From: Pontibacterium sp049599735
GTDB lineage: Bacteria > Pseudomonadota > Gammaproteobacteria > Pseudomonadales > Balneatricaceae
Assembly: GCA_049599735.1 (NCBI GenBank)
Contig: JBMYOX010000001.1
Location: 124,001 to 188,000 of the forward strand
Reading direction: 5' to 3'
DNA length: 64,000 nt
Shown here: piece by piece, positions 36,864-46,527 of the stretch
Numbering within the stretch: the first letter of the stretch is position 1
Layout: each line of letters begins with the position of its first letter
Notes under the pieces: model-generated
What the model was told of the DNA's origin: nothing
Databases searched by the model: none
What the model saw: the letters and a program-made list of their open reading frames with translations, nothing else
Made by a program: the position numbers and the translations under genes

Positions 36864-38759
36864 GTGGATTATCCAGGTCGCTTTGATGTCATTGTCATCG
36901 GTGGGGGTCATGCAGGTACAGAAGCTGCATTAGCCTCTGCACGCATGGGCGCACAAACACTGCTGCTGACCCACAACATAGAAACTTTAGGACAAATGTC
37001 CTGTAACCCCGCCATCGGGGGTATTGGCAAAAGTCATCTGGTAAAAGAAGTTGATGCCTTTGATGGTGCTATGGCACGTGCAACCGACCGCAGTGGTATT
37101 CAGTTTCGTGTACTGAACTCCCGAAAGGGACCCGCTGTACGTGCAACTCGTGCTCAGGCTGACCGCATTCTCTACAAAGCAGCCACCCGTTATATTTTAG
37201 AAAACCAGCCAAACTTACAGATCTTTCAACAAACAGCAGACGATCTGATTGTTGAAGGTGAAACCGTTAAAGGCGTAATCACTAATACTGGGATTCGCTT
37301 TCTCGCTGACTCAGTTGTATTAACCGCAGGTACCTTTTTGGGTGGCATTATTCATATCGGCCTGCAGAATCATTCCGGTGGACGGGCAGGTGACCCACCT
37401 TCAATTGCATTAGCAGCACGTTTACGAGAATTACCTTTGCGGGTTGATCGCTTAAAAACAGGCACACCCCCCCGTATTGATGCACGCAGTGTTGATTTTT
37501 CGGTGATGCAGGAACAGCCAGGTGATATGCCAACACCGCTAATGTCTTTTATAGGTTCATCTGCAGAACAAGCCCGGCAGATCAGTTGTTATATTACCCA
37601 TACCAATGCTCAGACCCATGACATTCTGCGAAGTGGTCTTGACCGTTCACCGCTTTATACGGGTGTTATTGATGGGGTGGGCCCCCGTTACTGCCCATCG
37701 GTTGAAGACAAAATTATGCGTTTTCCCGATAAAGATCAGCACCAGGTATTTGTTGAACCGGAAGGCCTGACAACCCACGAGCTTTACCCGAACGGGATTT
37801 CAACCAGTTTGCCGTTTGATATTCAGCTGGCAGCTGTCAGATCAATTCGAGGCTTTGAAAATGCTCATATTACCCGTCCGGGTTATGCCATCGAATACGA
37901 TTACTTTAATCCACAGGATCTGAAACACACGCTGGAAAACAAATTTATCCACGGCCTTTATTTTGCAGGCCAGATTAACGGGACAACCGGTTATGAGGAA
38001 GCGGCCGCACAGGGCTTGTTAGCGGGTATGAATGCCGCAGCCCGTGCATTGGAGCGTGATCAGTGGTATCCACGCCGGGATGAAGCTTATATCGGTGTAC
38101 TGGTGGATGATCTGATTACGCTGGGAACGTCCGAGCCTTATCGTATGTTTACCAGTCGTGCTGAATACCGATTGATTCTGCGTGAAGATAATGCGGATCT
38201 GCGGCTGACTGAAAAAGGCCGTGAGCTGGGGCTGGTAGGTGATGAGCGCTGGAAAAAATTCAGTGAAAAACGTGAAGCCATTGAAGTTGAAAAACAACGT
38301 TTGCGTGATACCTGGGTTCAGCCTAAATCTGCTGAAGCAGAAATACTGAACAAACAGCTGAAAACACCGCTGAGCCGGGAATACAATCTGGCAGACCTGA
38401 TTAAACGTCCGGAAGTTACTTATAAGGATATTGCCGCGATTAAAGGTGAGGCTGTCTCCGACCCTCAAGTCGCTGAACAAGTTGAAGTTCAGTTTAAATA
38501 TGCAGGTTATATCGACCGTCAGCGGGCTGAAATTGATCAGATGAGACGTCAGGAAAATACGCCGCTGCCGAATGATTTTGATTATAACCGGGTCAGTGGT
38601 TTATCTAATGAGCTGAAAATGAAACTCAATGATGTGAGGCCTGAAACAATTGCACAAGCTTCCCGCATTCAGGGTATGACACCTGCCGCAATTTCCCTGT
38701 TACTTGTCTATATCAAAAAACAGCAATTAAGCGCAAAACAGAAAAAGGCATCCGTTTGA
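36864..38759 (+). CDS. mnmG: tRNA uridine-34 carboxymethylaminomethyl modification enzyme, FAD subunit
   Basis: The 631-residue protein starts at a GTG preceded by GAGGT. It opens with FDVIVIGGGHAGTEAALA (FAD-binding Rossmann motif) and keeps the family's CNPAIGGIGK, LKTGTPPRID, YCPSVEDK and GYEEAAAQGL segments at full length. With MnmE it makes the cmnm5 modification at the wobble uridine of several tRNAs. It is the first gene right of the predicted origin and overlaps rsmG by one base (TGATG). Confidence 0.98.
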   Translation: MDYPGRFDVIVIGGGHAGTEAALASARMGAQTLLLTHNIETLGQMSCNPAIGGIGKSHLVKEVDAFDGAMARATDRSGIQFRVLNSRKGPAVRATRAQADRILYKAATRYILENQPNLQIFQQTADDLIVEGETVKGVITNTGIRFLADSVVLTAGTFLGGIIHIGLQNHSGGRAGDPPSIALAARLRELPLRVDRLKTGTPPRIDARSVDFSVMQEQPGDMPTPLMSFIGSSAEQARQISCYITHTNAQTHDILRSGLDRSPLYTGVIDGVGPRYCPSVEDKIMRFPDKDQHQVFVEPEGLTTHELYPNGISTSLPFDIQLAAVRSIRGFENAHITRPGYAIEYDYFNPQDLKHTLENKFIHGLYFAGQINGTTGYEEAAAQGLLAGMNAAARALERDQWYPRRDEAYIGVLVDDLITLGTSEPYRMFTSRAEYRLILREDNADLRLTEKGRELGLVGDERWKKFSEKREAIEVEKQRLRDTWVQPKSAEAEILNKQLKTPLSREYNLADLIKRPEVTYKDIAAIKGEAVSDPQVAEQVEVQFKYAGYIDRQRAEIDQMRRQENTPLPNDFDYNRVSGLSNELKMKLNDVRPETIAQASRIQGMTPAAISLLLVYIKKQQLSAKQKKASV

Positions 38760-39385
38760 TGGAAGAGCAGTTAAAGCAAACCCTGACAAAAGGTATTCAA
38801 CAGATGAGCCTGAGCGTTTCAGACGCACAGGTTGATAAACTGATGGATTACCTGAACCTGCTGATCAAGTGGAACAAGGCTTACAATCTGACCGCCGTGC
38901 GTGATCCGGCAGAAATGGTCAGCCGTCATTTACTGGACAGCCTGAGTATTCTTCCTTACATCCGGAATGCCCCGATTATTGATGTGGGCAGTGGTCCAGG
39001 CTTACCTGGCATTCCTTTAGCTATTTGTCGCCCTGATCTTGCCGTGACTACACTGGACAGTAACGGCAAAAAAACACGTTTTCAGTTACAGGCCAAACTT
39101 GAGTTAGGGCTGGATAACTTGACCGTTGTTCACGAACGTGTGGAAAAGTATCAGGTTGCGCCTTTTACTCAGGTGGTTTCCAGGGCGTTTGCATCACTAC
39201 TGGATATGATTCAGTGGACAGATCATCTCTGCCATCAACAGGGTGTTTTTCTTGCGATGAAAGGATTGTATCCTGAGGAAGAGCTGGCATCTCTGCCTGC
39301 GGACTTCCACTTAAAAACCTGTCATCCGTTAAACGTGCCGGGGACGGAGGGGGAGCGTCATTTACTGATCCTCGGGAGATCCTGA
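38759..39385 (+). CDS. rsmG: 16S rRNA (guanine-527-N7)-methyltransferase
   Basis: I start at ATG 38759, overlapping the mnmG stop, giving 208 residues. The SAM-binding region reads IIDVGSGPGLPGIPLAI near residue 78. It is followed by TTLDSNGKKTRF and the VVSRAFASL segment typical of RsmG. It methylates G527 of 16S rRNA. Its place between mnmG and parA is the common gammaproteobacterial order. Confidence 0.97.
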   Translation: MEEQLKQTLTKGIQQMSLSVSDAQVDKLMDYLNLLIKWNKAYNLTAVRDPAEMVSRHLLDSLSILPYIRNAPIIDVGSGPGLPGIPLAICRPDLAVTTLDSNGKKTRFQLQAKLELGLDNLTVVHERVEKYQVAPFTQVVSRAFASLLDMIQWTDHLCHQQGVFLAMKGLYPEEELASLPADFHLKTCHPLNVPGTEGERHLLILGRS

Positions 39386-39387
39386 AC

Positions 39388-40188
39388 GTGGTTAAAATAC
39401 TGACCATTACCAACCAAAAGGGGGGGGTGGGTAAAACCACAACCTGCGTGAACCTGGCCGCCTCACTGGCTGCGACTAAAAAGCGCGTACTGATGATTGA
39501 TATGGATCCTCAGGGTAATGCGACTATGGGCAGCGGAGTTGACAAACATACACTCGAAATATCGGCTTATGATGTACTGACAGAGCCTGATTGTGCCGCC
39601 GATGCAATTATTAAAAATACCCCTGCGGGTTATGATGTCATTGGCGCAAATGCGGATTTAACGGCCGCTGAAGTAGAGCTGCTGCGCCTGACCCACAGGG
39701 AATTTCGCCTGAAAATGGCCCTGGAGCCGATTCAGGATCAGTATGATTTTATTCTGATTGATAACCCGCCTTCGCTAAATTTGCTTACCGTGAATGCACT
39801 CACCGCCTCTGGTGGCGTCATTATTCCGATGCAGTGCGAATATTATGCGCTTGAGGGTATTTCCGCACTGATAGACACCATCAGGAAAATTAATCAGCGC
39901 CTGAATCCTGACTTAAAAATTGAAGGTATTTTGCGCACCATGTTTGACCCCCGGACCAGTCTGGCCAGAGATGTATCGGATCATCTGATCGAATATTTTG
40001 GTGATCAGGTGTATCGCACCGTGATCCCCCGTAATGTGCGCCTGGCAGAAGCCCCCAGCCATGGTTTGCCCGCCCTGAAGTATGATAAAAATTCCAGAGG
40101 GGCAGTGGCCTACCTGGCACTGGCGGGTGAGTTGATGCGCCGTATAGCTCAGGCGCCAGGGTATAAAAACAAAAAACAGGAAGCATAA
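39388..40188 (+). CDS. parA: Chromosome-partitioning ATPase ParA/Soj
   Basis: The 266-residue protein starts at a GTG two bases after rsmG. It has the deviant Walker A TNQKGGVGKTTTCVNLA at the N-terminus, MIDMDPQGNATMG, and FILIDNPPSLNLLT, as in chromosomal Soj proteins. Its ATP-dependent cycling on DNA moves ParB-parS complexes, here expected to be those near the adjacent origin. parB follows after one base. Confidence 0.97.
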   Translation: MVKILTITNQKGGVGKTTTCVNLAASLAATKKRVLMIDMDPQGNATMGSGVDKHTLEISAYDVLTEPDCAADAIIKNTPAGYDVIGANADLTAAEVELLRLTHREFRLKMALEPIQDQYDFILIDNPPSLNLLTVNALTASGGVIIPMQCEYYALEGISALIDTIRKINQRLNPDLKIEGILRTMFDPRTSLARDVSDHLIEYFGDQVYRTVIPRNVRLAEAPSHGLPALKYDKNSRGAVAYLALAGELMRRIAQAPGYKNKKQEA

Positions 40189-40189
40189 A

Positions 40190-41071
40190 ATGGCAGGAAA
40201 AAAACGGGGTCTGGGGCGGGGGCTGGATGCACTGCTTTCCGGTGCGACTACGCGTGATGAGGTTACACCGTCTGAAAGCACCCCTCAAAAGACGGGTAAT
40301 TATCCTGAGCTTGAGGTACACCTGATTCAGCGTGGCCGTTATCAGCCCCGCCGTGACCTTGAACCTCAGGCACTTGAAGACCTGGCCAGTTCCATTCGTG
40401 CTCAGGGTGTTATACAGCCGATAGTGGTTCGTCCTGTTGATCATGAGTGCTATGAAATTATTGCCGGTGAGCGTCGCTGGCGTGCAGCCCGGATGGCGGG
40501 TCTTGACTCGGTACCGGTGGTGATCCGGGATGTGCCTGATGAAGCGGCCATCGCCATGGCGCTGATTGAGAATATTCAGCGGGAAAACCTCAATCCGATG
40601 GAGGAGGCTATTGCACTACAGCGGTTGAAGAGTGAATTTGAGCTGACCCAGCAAGAGGTGGCGAACGCAGTGGGGAAATCCCGCTCTGCGGTGACCAACC
40701 TGCTACGACTGATGAAGCTGACCGATGAAGTACGAAAAATGCTGGAATATGGCGACCTGGAAATGGGGCACGCACGGGCTTTACTCCCCTTAGATGAGAA
40801 TCTTCAGGTTGATGCCGCGCGTGAAGTTGTTGGAAAAGGCTTTTCTGTGCGCCAAACGGAGGCATTGGTTAAAAAACGTCAGTCTGAAGAGTCCCTGTCT
40901 GTCAAAGCTAATCCGAAACCGGATGCCCGGCTTGAGCAATGGGCGGATAATTTGTCACAAAAACTGGCTACAAAAGTGAATATTACCCGTAATGCCAAAG
41001 GCAAAGGTAAAATTACCATTGCTTACGACTCCAGTGAATCCCTGGCCTCAATCCTTGAAAACTTACAATAA
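40190..41071 (+). CDS. parB: Chromosome-partitioning protein ParB/Spo0J
   Basis: The 293-residue protein has the basic N-terminus KKRGLGRGLDALL, the ParB/sulfiredoxin-like CTPase domain with QPRRDLE and IIAGERRWRAARMAG, the helix-turn-helix segment LTQQEVANAVGKSRSAVTNLLRL, and a C-terminal dimerisation part. It binds parS and spreads on DNA using CTP. I found no perfect parS (TGTTTCACGTGAAACA-type) in the window. Confidence 0.97.
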   Translation: MAGKKRGLGRGLDALLSGATTRDEVTPSESTPQKTGNYPELEVHLIQRGRYQPRRDLEPQALEDLASSIRAQGVIQPIVVRPVDHECYEIIAGERRWRAARMAGLDSVPVVIRDVPDEAAIAMALIENIQRENLNPMEEAIALQRLKSEFELTQQEVANAVGKSRSAVTNLLRLMKLTDEVRKMLEYGDLEMGHARALLPLDENLQVDAAREVVGKGFSVRQTEALVKKRQSEESLSVKANPKPDARLEQWADNLSQKLATKVNITRNAKGKGKITIAYDSSESLASILENLQ

Positions 41072-41182
41072 GTAGTGGTTAAAATAGTATCAAATCACTA
41101 TATGTATGATTATCGGGTGCAGTACAACCTGATACTAAAGCGGATCTATCTCATACATTAGTGCAAATACCTATAAAGGCGG

Positions 41183-41211
41183 TTGTTTCAGTGCCCCATA
41201 GCTCATATAAT
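41183..41211 (+). promoter_or_regulatory. Predicted sigma-70 promoter for the atp operon
   Basis: TTGTTT and a perfect TATAAT are separated by 17 bp, ending 70 bp before atpI in the 209-bp gap after parB. The -10 is exact and the spacing ideal; the -35 matches at three of six positions. Confidence 0.6.
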
Positions 41212-41280
41212 CGGCTCGCTATTCAGGGGCGTCAACTCCGAAATAGGGCAAAAATTGGAAATAAGTAAATCAGGAATATA

Positions 41281-41703
41281 GTGGCGCAGATGGGCAAACG
41301 GGGCCAGAAACAAGGGAACCACAGCCGGGCCACGCGCAAACAGGTCTTTCGTATCTACCTGATTCAGGCCATGATCGGTATTACGCTTTCAGCAATTTTA
41401 TTGCTTAAAGATACGGTCACAGCCTACTCTGCACTTTTAGGTGCAGGCTTATATCTGATTCCCAATCTCTATTTCGCCTCACGTGTACTGAAAAGCAAAT
41501 CCGGCCAGACCGCAAACCGGGCACTGGCTGAGATGTATTTAAGTGAAATATGGAAAATGGGGATCAGTATTGTTGCCTTTGCAGCGGTATTTATCCTGGT
41601 TCAGCCTCTGAGCCCATTTTCCTTATTTGGCACTTTCATTCTGATGCAAATCACAGGTTGGTTTACACAGATGAAATTAAATAACCGGTTCCTGAAACTT
41701 TGA
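41281..41703 (+). CDS. atpI: ATP synthase accessory protein I
   Basis: The 140-residue protein starts at a GTG preceded by AGGA. After a basic N-terminus it has four hydrophobic segments, including IYLIQAMIGITLSAILLL and the conserved-type AYSALLGAGLYLIPNLYFA. AtpI helps assemble the c-ring and is usually the first gene of the atp operon, as here. It precedes atpB by 16 bp. Confidence 0.9.
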   Translation: MAQMGKRGQKQGNHSRATRKQVFRIYLIQAMIGITLSAILLLKDTVTAYSALLGAGLYLIPNLYFASRVLKSKSGQTANRALAEMYLSEIWKMGISIVAFAAVFILVQPLSPFSLFGTFILMQITGWFTQMKLNNRFLKL

Positions 41704-41719
41704 AAGAGAGACACTGAGA

Positions 41720-42583
41720 ATGGCTAGCGAAAGCGGAACTCTCACATCCTCAGACTACATCTCCCACCACTTAACCAATCTGACGTTTGGTAAGCTGCCG
41801 GAAGGCACTACCCGTTATGATGGCTCTGTGGTTGGCGAGGGTGGCACCTGGGCCTTTGCTCACGGTACTGAAGCTGCTGATATGGGCTTCTGGGCAATTA
41901 ACGTCGATACAATGTTCTGGTCTGTTGGTCTGGGATTTTTGTTTATCTGGCTGTTCCAGCGCGTTGCGAAATCCGTAACCGCCGGTGTACCGGGTAACAC
42001 TCAGAACTTCGTTGAGACCATCGTCGAGTTCGTTGACGAGAACGTCAAAAGTATCTTCCATCATAAAAATGACATGATTGCGCCTCTGTCGCTGACCATT
42101 TTTGTCTGGATTCTTCTGATGAACACCATGGACCTTATCCCGGTTGACTGGATTCCGTTCGTGGCGGCTGAAATGGGTATTTCTTACATGAAGGTAGTAC
42201 CAACTACCGACGTGAATGCGACGGCTGGCATGGCTCTGAGCGTATTTGGCCTGATTATTTACTACAGCATCAAGGCAAAAGGCCTCGGTGGTTTCATGGC
42301 AGAACTGTCCCTGCAGCCGCTGGGTAAATGGTTATTGCCCTTCAACCTGTTCCTTGAAGTGGTTGGCCTGATTGCCAAGCCGGTTTCTCTTGCGCTGCGA
42401 CTGTTCGGTAACATGTACGCAGGTGAGATGATCTTTATTTTGATCGCATTGCTACCTTTCTGGGTGCAGTGGGTACTGTCCGTACCCTGGGCGATCTTCC
42501 ATATTCTGGTTATTACGCTACAGGCGTTTATCTTCATGGTCCTGACCATTGTTTATATGGCTATGGCACATGACGACCACTAA
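41720..42583 (+). CDS. atpB: F0 ATP synthase subunit a
   Basis: The 287-residue membrane protein shows the conserved TM helix with the essential arginine in LALRLFGNMYAGE and the C-terminal LVITLQAFIFMVLTIVYMAMA. It forms the proton half-channels against the c-ring. The order atpI-B-E-F-H-A-G-D-C is that of E. coli. Confidence 0.97.
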   Translation: MASESGTLTSSDYISHHLTNLTFGKLPEGTTRYDGSVVGEGGTWAFAHGTEAADMGFWAINVDTMFWSVGLGFLFIWLFQRVAKSVTAGVPGNTQNFVETIVEFVDENVKSIFHHKNDMIAPLSLTIFVWILLMNTMDLIPVDWIPFVAAEMGISYMKVVPTTDVNATAGMALSVFGLIIYYSIKAKGLGGFMAELSLQPLGKWLLPFNLFLEVVGLIAKPVSLALRLFGNMYAGEMIFILIALLPFWVQWVLSVPWAIFHILVITLQAFIFMVLTIVYMAMAHDDH

Positions 42584-42670
42584 ATGTGGTGGTAACCGAA
42601 TTTAAATCATAATGATTTTACTTTAAAAACTTTAACTTTAACTTTTGAAAACTTAAGCGGAGATAAACTG

Positions 42671-42901
42671 ATGGAAATGGCATTGCTGTACATCGCTGGT
42701 GCACTGATGATGGGTCTGGGCGCTGTGGGTGCTGCTGTAGGTATCGGTATCCTGGGTGGTAAATTCCTGGAAGGTGCTGCTCGTCAGCCTGAACTGATCC
42801 CACTGCTGCGTACTCAATTCTTCATCGTAATGGGTCTGGTCGATGCTGTACCTATGATCGGTGTTGGTCTGGGTCTGTACGTACTGTTCGCTGTTGCGTA
42901 A
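42671..42901 (+). CDS. atpE: F0 ATP synthase subunit c
   Basis: The 76-residue hairpin has two membrane helices joined by the polar loop GAARQPEL. The proton-carrying carboxylate is Asp in MGLVDAVPMIGVG, as in E. coli, which points to proton rather than sodium coupling. It forms the rotor ring. Confidence 0.98.
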   Translation: MEMALLYIAGALMMGLGAVGAAVGIGILGGKFLEGAARQPELIPLLRTQFFIVMGLVDAVPMIGVGLGLYVLFAVA

Positions 42902-42967
42902 GTAGTCCCAAGTCTTACTACTGACTTGTAATCTACTACTTTACTAACAACTGCGAGAGGTAATGGC

Positions 42968-43438
42968 GTGAATATCAATCTAACCATCATTGGTCAGGCC
43001 ATCGCGTTTGCAATTTTTGTTATGTTTTGCATGAAGTATGTGTGGCCGCCAATTACGGCTGCACTGGCAGAACGCAAATCTAAAATTGCTGAAGGCCTTG
43101 ACGCTGCTGATCGTGCTGAGCGTGATCTGCATCTGGCAAAAGAAAAAGCCGCTGCAGATCTGCGTAAAGGCAAAGACGAAGCGGCCGCCATCATTGAACA
43201 AGCCAATAAACGGGCTAACCAGATTGTCGACGAAGCCAAAGAACAGGCTCGTGATGAAGCTGAGCGTGTGAAAATCGCTGCTCAGGCTGAAATCGAGCAG
43301 GAAGCTAACCGCGCCAAAGAAGCACTGCGTGCTCAGGTTGCGGCTCTGGTTATCACTGGCGCTGAAAAAATTCTGGAAGCCTCTATTGATAAGAAAGCTC
43401 ACGCTAAGCTCGTTGAGAAACTGGCAGCTGAGCTTTAA
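42968..43438 (+). CDS. atpF: F0 ATP synthase subunit b
   Basis: The 156-residue protein starts with a single membrane helix (LTIIGQAIAFAIFVMFCMKYVW), followed by a long charged, alanine-rich helix for the peripheral stalk. The start is GTG or a nearby ATG after GAGAGG. Length matches E. coli AtpF exactly. Confidence 0.97.
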   Translation: MNINLTIIGQAIAFAIFVMFCMKYVWPPITAALAERKSKIAEGLDAADRAERDLHLAKEKAAADLRKGKDEAAAIIEQANKRANQIVDEAKEQARDEAERVKIAAQAEIEQEANRAKEALRAQVAALVITGAEKILEASIDKKAHAKLVEKLAAEL

Positions 43439-43447
43439 GCGAGGTTT

Positions 43448-43987
43448 ATGATGGCTGAACTTAATACAGTCGCTCGCCCATACACCAAAGCTGTTTTTGA
43501 GTGTGCGCTGAGTAACGGAACACTGGATCAATGGTCTGATATGTTGTCTACCGCAGCTTCGGTTGCTGCGGACAAACAGATGATCAGTATCCTGGGTAAT
43601 CCGGCTCTGACAAGTGAGCAGAAAGCGGAAGCGTTGATTTTTGTTTGTGAAAAACATATCGACGAAGCGGGTAAGAACTTTGTTTCTTTACTGGCTGAAA
43701 ATAAGCGTCTGCCACTGTTACCAGAGATCAGTGCACAATTCGAACAGCTGAAGGCAAACCAGCAGAAGTCTGTCGACATAGATGTTACGACAGCTTTTGA
43801 TCTGGATGAGCAGCAGCAACAAAAACTAGCTCAGGCATTAAGCACGAAACTGGGTCGCGAAGTGAATATCAGCTCTACGGTAGATAAGTCTATCTTAGGT
43901 GGTCTGGTTATTCGTACCGCAGACCTGGTTATCGATGGCTCAGTTCGCGCAAGACTTGCGAAACTGGCCGAAGCTATGAATTCCTGA
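43448..43987 (+). CDS. atpH: F1 ATP synthase subunit delta
   Basis: The 179-residue protein has the family opening ARPYTKAVFECA and the C-terminal region with GGLVIRTADLVIDGSVRARLAKL. It links the peripheral stalk to F1. Two adjacent ATGs (43448, 43451) are possible starts. Confidence 0.97.
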   Translation: MMAELNTVARPYTKAVFECALSNGTLDQWSDMLSTAASVAADKQMISILGNPALTSEQKAEALIFVCEKHIDEAGKNFVSLLAENKRLPLLPEISAQFEQLKANQQKSVDIDVTTAFDLDEQQQQKLAQALSTKLGREVNISSTVDKSILGGLVIRTADLVIDGSVRARLAKLAEAMNS

Positions 43988-44002
43988 GTGTGAGGAATAA
44001 AC

Positions 44003-45547
44003 ATGCAGCAACTGAATCCATCTGAGATCAGCGAGATTCTGAAGAAACGCATCGAGAAGCTGGATGTGTCTTCTGAAGCCCGTAATGAAGGTACTATTGT
44101 CAGCGTATCCGACGGTATTATCCTGATTCACGGCCTCGCAGACGTAATGTACGGGGAAATGATCGAATTCCCTGGTGGTGTCTACGGTATGGCGCTCAAC
44201 CTTGAGCGTGACTCTGTAGGTGCTGTAGTACTGGGTGACTACCAGGACCTGGTTGAAGGTATGACCGCGCGTTGTACCGGCCGTATCCTGGAAGTACCTG
44301 TAGGTCCGGAATTGCGCGGTCGTGTAGTAGACGGCCTGGGCAACCCGATCGACGGTAAAGGCCCGATTGAAACTAAATTGTTTGACGCTGTAGAAAAGGT
44401 TGCACCTGGTGTAATCGAACGTCAGTCCGTTGATCAGCCAGTACAGACTGGTCTGAAAGCGATTGATGCTATGGTACCGGTAGGTCGTGGCCAGCGTGAG
44501 CTGATCATCGGTGACCGTCAGATTGGTAAATCTGCGATCGCTATCGACGCTATCATCAACCAGAAAGACACTGGCGTAACTTGTGTTTACGTAGCTATTG
44601 GTCAGAAGCAGTCGACTATTGCTAACGTAGTACGCAAGCTGGAAGAACACGGCGCAATGGCTCATACCATTGTTGTTGCAGCAGGTGCGGCCGATCCGGC
44701 TGCCATGCAGTTCCTGGCGCCTTATGCCGGTTGTTCTATGGGTGAATATTTCCGTGACCGCGGTGAAGATGCACTGATTGTATACGATGACCTGACTAAA
44801 CAGGCATGGGCATACCGTCAGATCTCTCTGCTGTTGCGTCGTCCTCCAGGTCGTGAAGCATACCCTGGTGACGTATTCTACTTGCACTCCCGTCTGCTGG
44901 AACGTGCTGCGCGCGTTAACGCTGAGTACGTTGAGAAGTTCACCAACGGTGAAGTTAAGGGCCAGACTGGTTCCCTGACTGCACTGCCGGTGATCGAAAC
45001 TCAGGGTGGTGACGTGTCTGCATTCGTACCAACCAACGTAATCTCCATTACTGATGGTCAGATCTTCCTGGAAGCGGACCTGTTTAACGCAGGTGTTCGT
45101 CCGGCGATCAACGCTGGTCTGTCTGTATCCCGTGTAGGTGGTGCAGCCCAGACTAAGATCATCAAGAAACTGGGTGGTGGTGTACGTCTGGCATTGGCAC
45201 AGTATCGTGAATTGGCTGCATTCGCACAGTTTGCATCTGACCTTGACGATGCAACCCGTGCACAGCTGGAACACGGTCAGCGTGTAACCGAGTTGATGAA
45301 GCAGAAACAGTACTCCCCAATGTCTGTAGCAGACATGGGTCTGAGTTTGTTCGCTGCCAACGAAGGTTTCCTGAACGACGTAGATCTGAACAAGATTCTG
45401 GACTTTGAATCTGCATTGATTGCTTTCTTCAACAGCGAATACGCTGATCTGATGGCTAAGATCAATGATGGCGGTGGTTTCAATGATGAAATCGCAGCGC
45501 AGTTCAAGGCTGGTATCGACAAGTTCAAGTCTACCCAAACTTGGTAA
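44003..45547 (+). CDS. atpA: F1 ATP synthase subunit alpha
   Basis: The 514-residue protein has the P-loop GDRQIGKSAIA, the signature PAINAGLSVSRVGGAAQ and the N-terminal LNPSEISEILKKRIE segment. It forms the non-catalytic nucleotide sites of F1. Strong codon bias produces a long antisense frame here that I regard as spurious. Confidence 0.98.
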   Translation: MQQLNPSEISEILKKRIEKLDVSSEARNEGTIVSVSDGIILIHGLADVMYGEMIEFPGGVYGMALNLERDSVGAVVLGDYQDLVEGMTARCTGRILEVPVGPELRGRVVDGLGNPIDGKGPIETKLFDAVEKVAPGVIERQSVDQPVQTGLKAIDAMVPVGRGQRELIIGDRQIGKSAIAIDAIINQKDTGVTCVYVAIGQKQSTIANVVRKLEEHGAMAHTIVVAAGAADPAAMQFLAPYAGCSMGEYFRDRGEDALIVYDDLTKQAWAYRQISLLLRRPPGREAYPGDVFYLHSRLLERAARVNAEYVEKFTNGEVKGQTGSLTALPVIETQGGDVSAFVPTNVISITDGQIFLEADLFNAGVRPAINAGLSVSRVGGAAQTKIIKKLGGGVRLALAQYRELAAFAQFASDLDDATRAQLEHGQRVTELMKQKQYSPMSVADMGLSLFAANEGFLNDVDLNKILDFESALIAFFNSEYADLMAKINDGGGFNDEIAAQFKAGIDKFKSTQTW

Positions 45548-45626
45548 GTACTCATCTGAGTAACTTGGATCTGCACCGCGGTGCGGTGCAGATCAGACAC
45601 TAAGTTAAGGATAAGAAGGCGGAACT

Positions 45627-46490
45627 ATGGCAGTCGGAAAAGAGATTAAGACGCAAATTGCGAGCATCGGTAGTACGCGTAAGATTACCAGCGCCATGGA
45701 AATGGTTGCTGCATCTAAAATGCGTAAGGCCCAGGATCGCATGCAGTCGTCCCGTCCCTATGCCCGGAGTATCCGTGGTGTAATTCAGCACCTGGCCAAG
45801 TCCAATCCTGAGTACAAACATCTGTACCTCGAGGAGCGTGAGACAAAGCGTGTCGGTTTTATCATGGTAACAACCGACCGTGGCTTATGTGGTGGTTTGA
45901 ACGTAAACGCTTTTAAAGCAGCTGTCGCCAGCATGGCAGAGTTCAGCAGTCAGAACGTTGAAATTGACGTTTGTGCACTGGGCTCCAAAGCGGTTGCATT
46001 CTTTAAAAGCTATGGTGGCAACGTTGTCGCGGCAAAAACCCATTTGGGTGACCAGCCAGAGGTTGGTGATCTGATTGGTGCGGTGAAAGTGATGCTCGAT
46101 AGCTATGAAGAAGGCAAACTGGACAAGCTGTACATTGTGTCTAACGAATTTGTTAACACAATGACGCAGAAGCCAAACGTTGAACAGGTGCTGCCTCTGA
46201 AGGCGGAAGACGATGCAGATCGTCTGAACCATCATTGGGATTACATCTACGAGCCAGATGCAAAAGAGCTGTTAAACAGCTTGCTGGTTCGTTATATCGA
46301 GTCTCTGGTCTATCAGGCGGTGGTTGAGAATAACGCCTGTGAACAGGCAGCCCGTATGTTGGCGATGAAGAATGCAACTGACAATGCCGGCGATCTGATC
46401 GATGAGCTTCAGATGGTTTATAACAAGGCGCGTCAGGCTGCGATTACTCAGGAAATTTCTGAGATCGTTAGTGGTGCTGCTGCTGTTTAA
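45627..46490 (+). CDS. atpG: F1 ATP synthase subunit gamma
   Basis: The 287-residue protein opens with KEIKTQIASIGSTRKITSAMEMVAASKMRKAQ and ends with the ATDNAGDLIDELQMVYNKARQAAITQEI helix, both typical of AtpG. It is the central rotor shaft. It lies between atpA and atpD in normal order. Confidence 0.98.
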   Translation: MAVGKEIKTQIASIGSTRKITSAMEMVAASKMRKAQDRMQSSRPYARSIRGVIQHLAKSNPEYKHLYLEERETKRVGFIMVTTDRGLCGGLNVNAFKAAVASMAEFSSQNVEIDVCALGSKAVAFFKSYGGNVVAAKTHLGDQPEVGDLIGAVKVMLDSYEEGKLDKLYIVSNEFVNTMTQKPNVEQVLPLKAEDDADRLNHHWDYIYEPDAKELLNSLLVRYIESLVYQAVVENNACEQAARMLAMKNATDNAGDLIDELQMVYNKARQAAITQEISEIVSGAAAV

Positions 46491-46527
46491 TGCAGTTAAC
46501 AGGTTTAAAAGTTAAGAGGGTCCGAAC

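Noticed and set aside
42980..43657. A 225-codon antisense frame across atpF and atpH
   Set aside because: Composition is Ser/Phe/Cys-rich, typical of an antisense shadow of a coding region.
43940..45538. A 532-codon open frame on the minus strand opposite atpA
   Set aside because: It mirrors a highly expressed gene with strong codon bias, and its translation is rich in Cys, Thr and Tyr with no recognisable domain.
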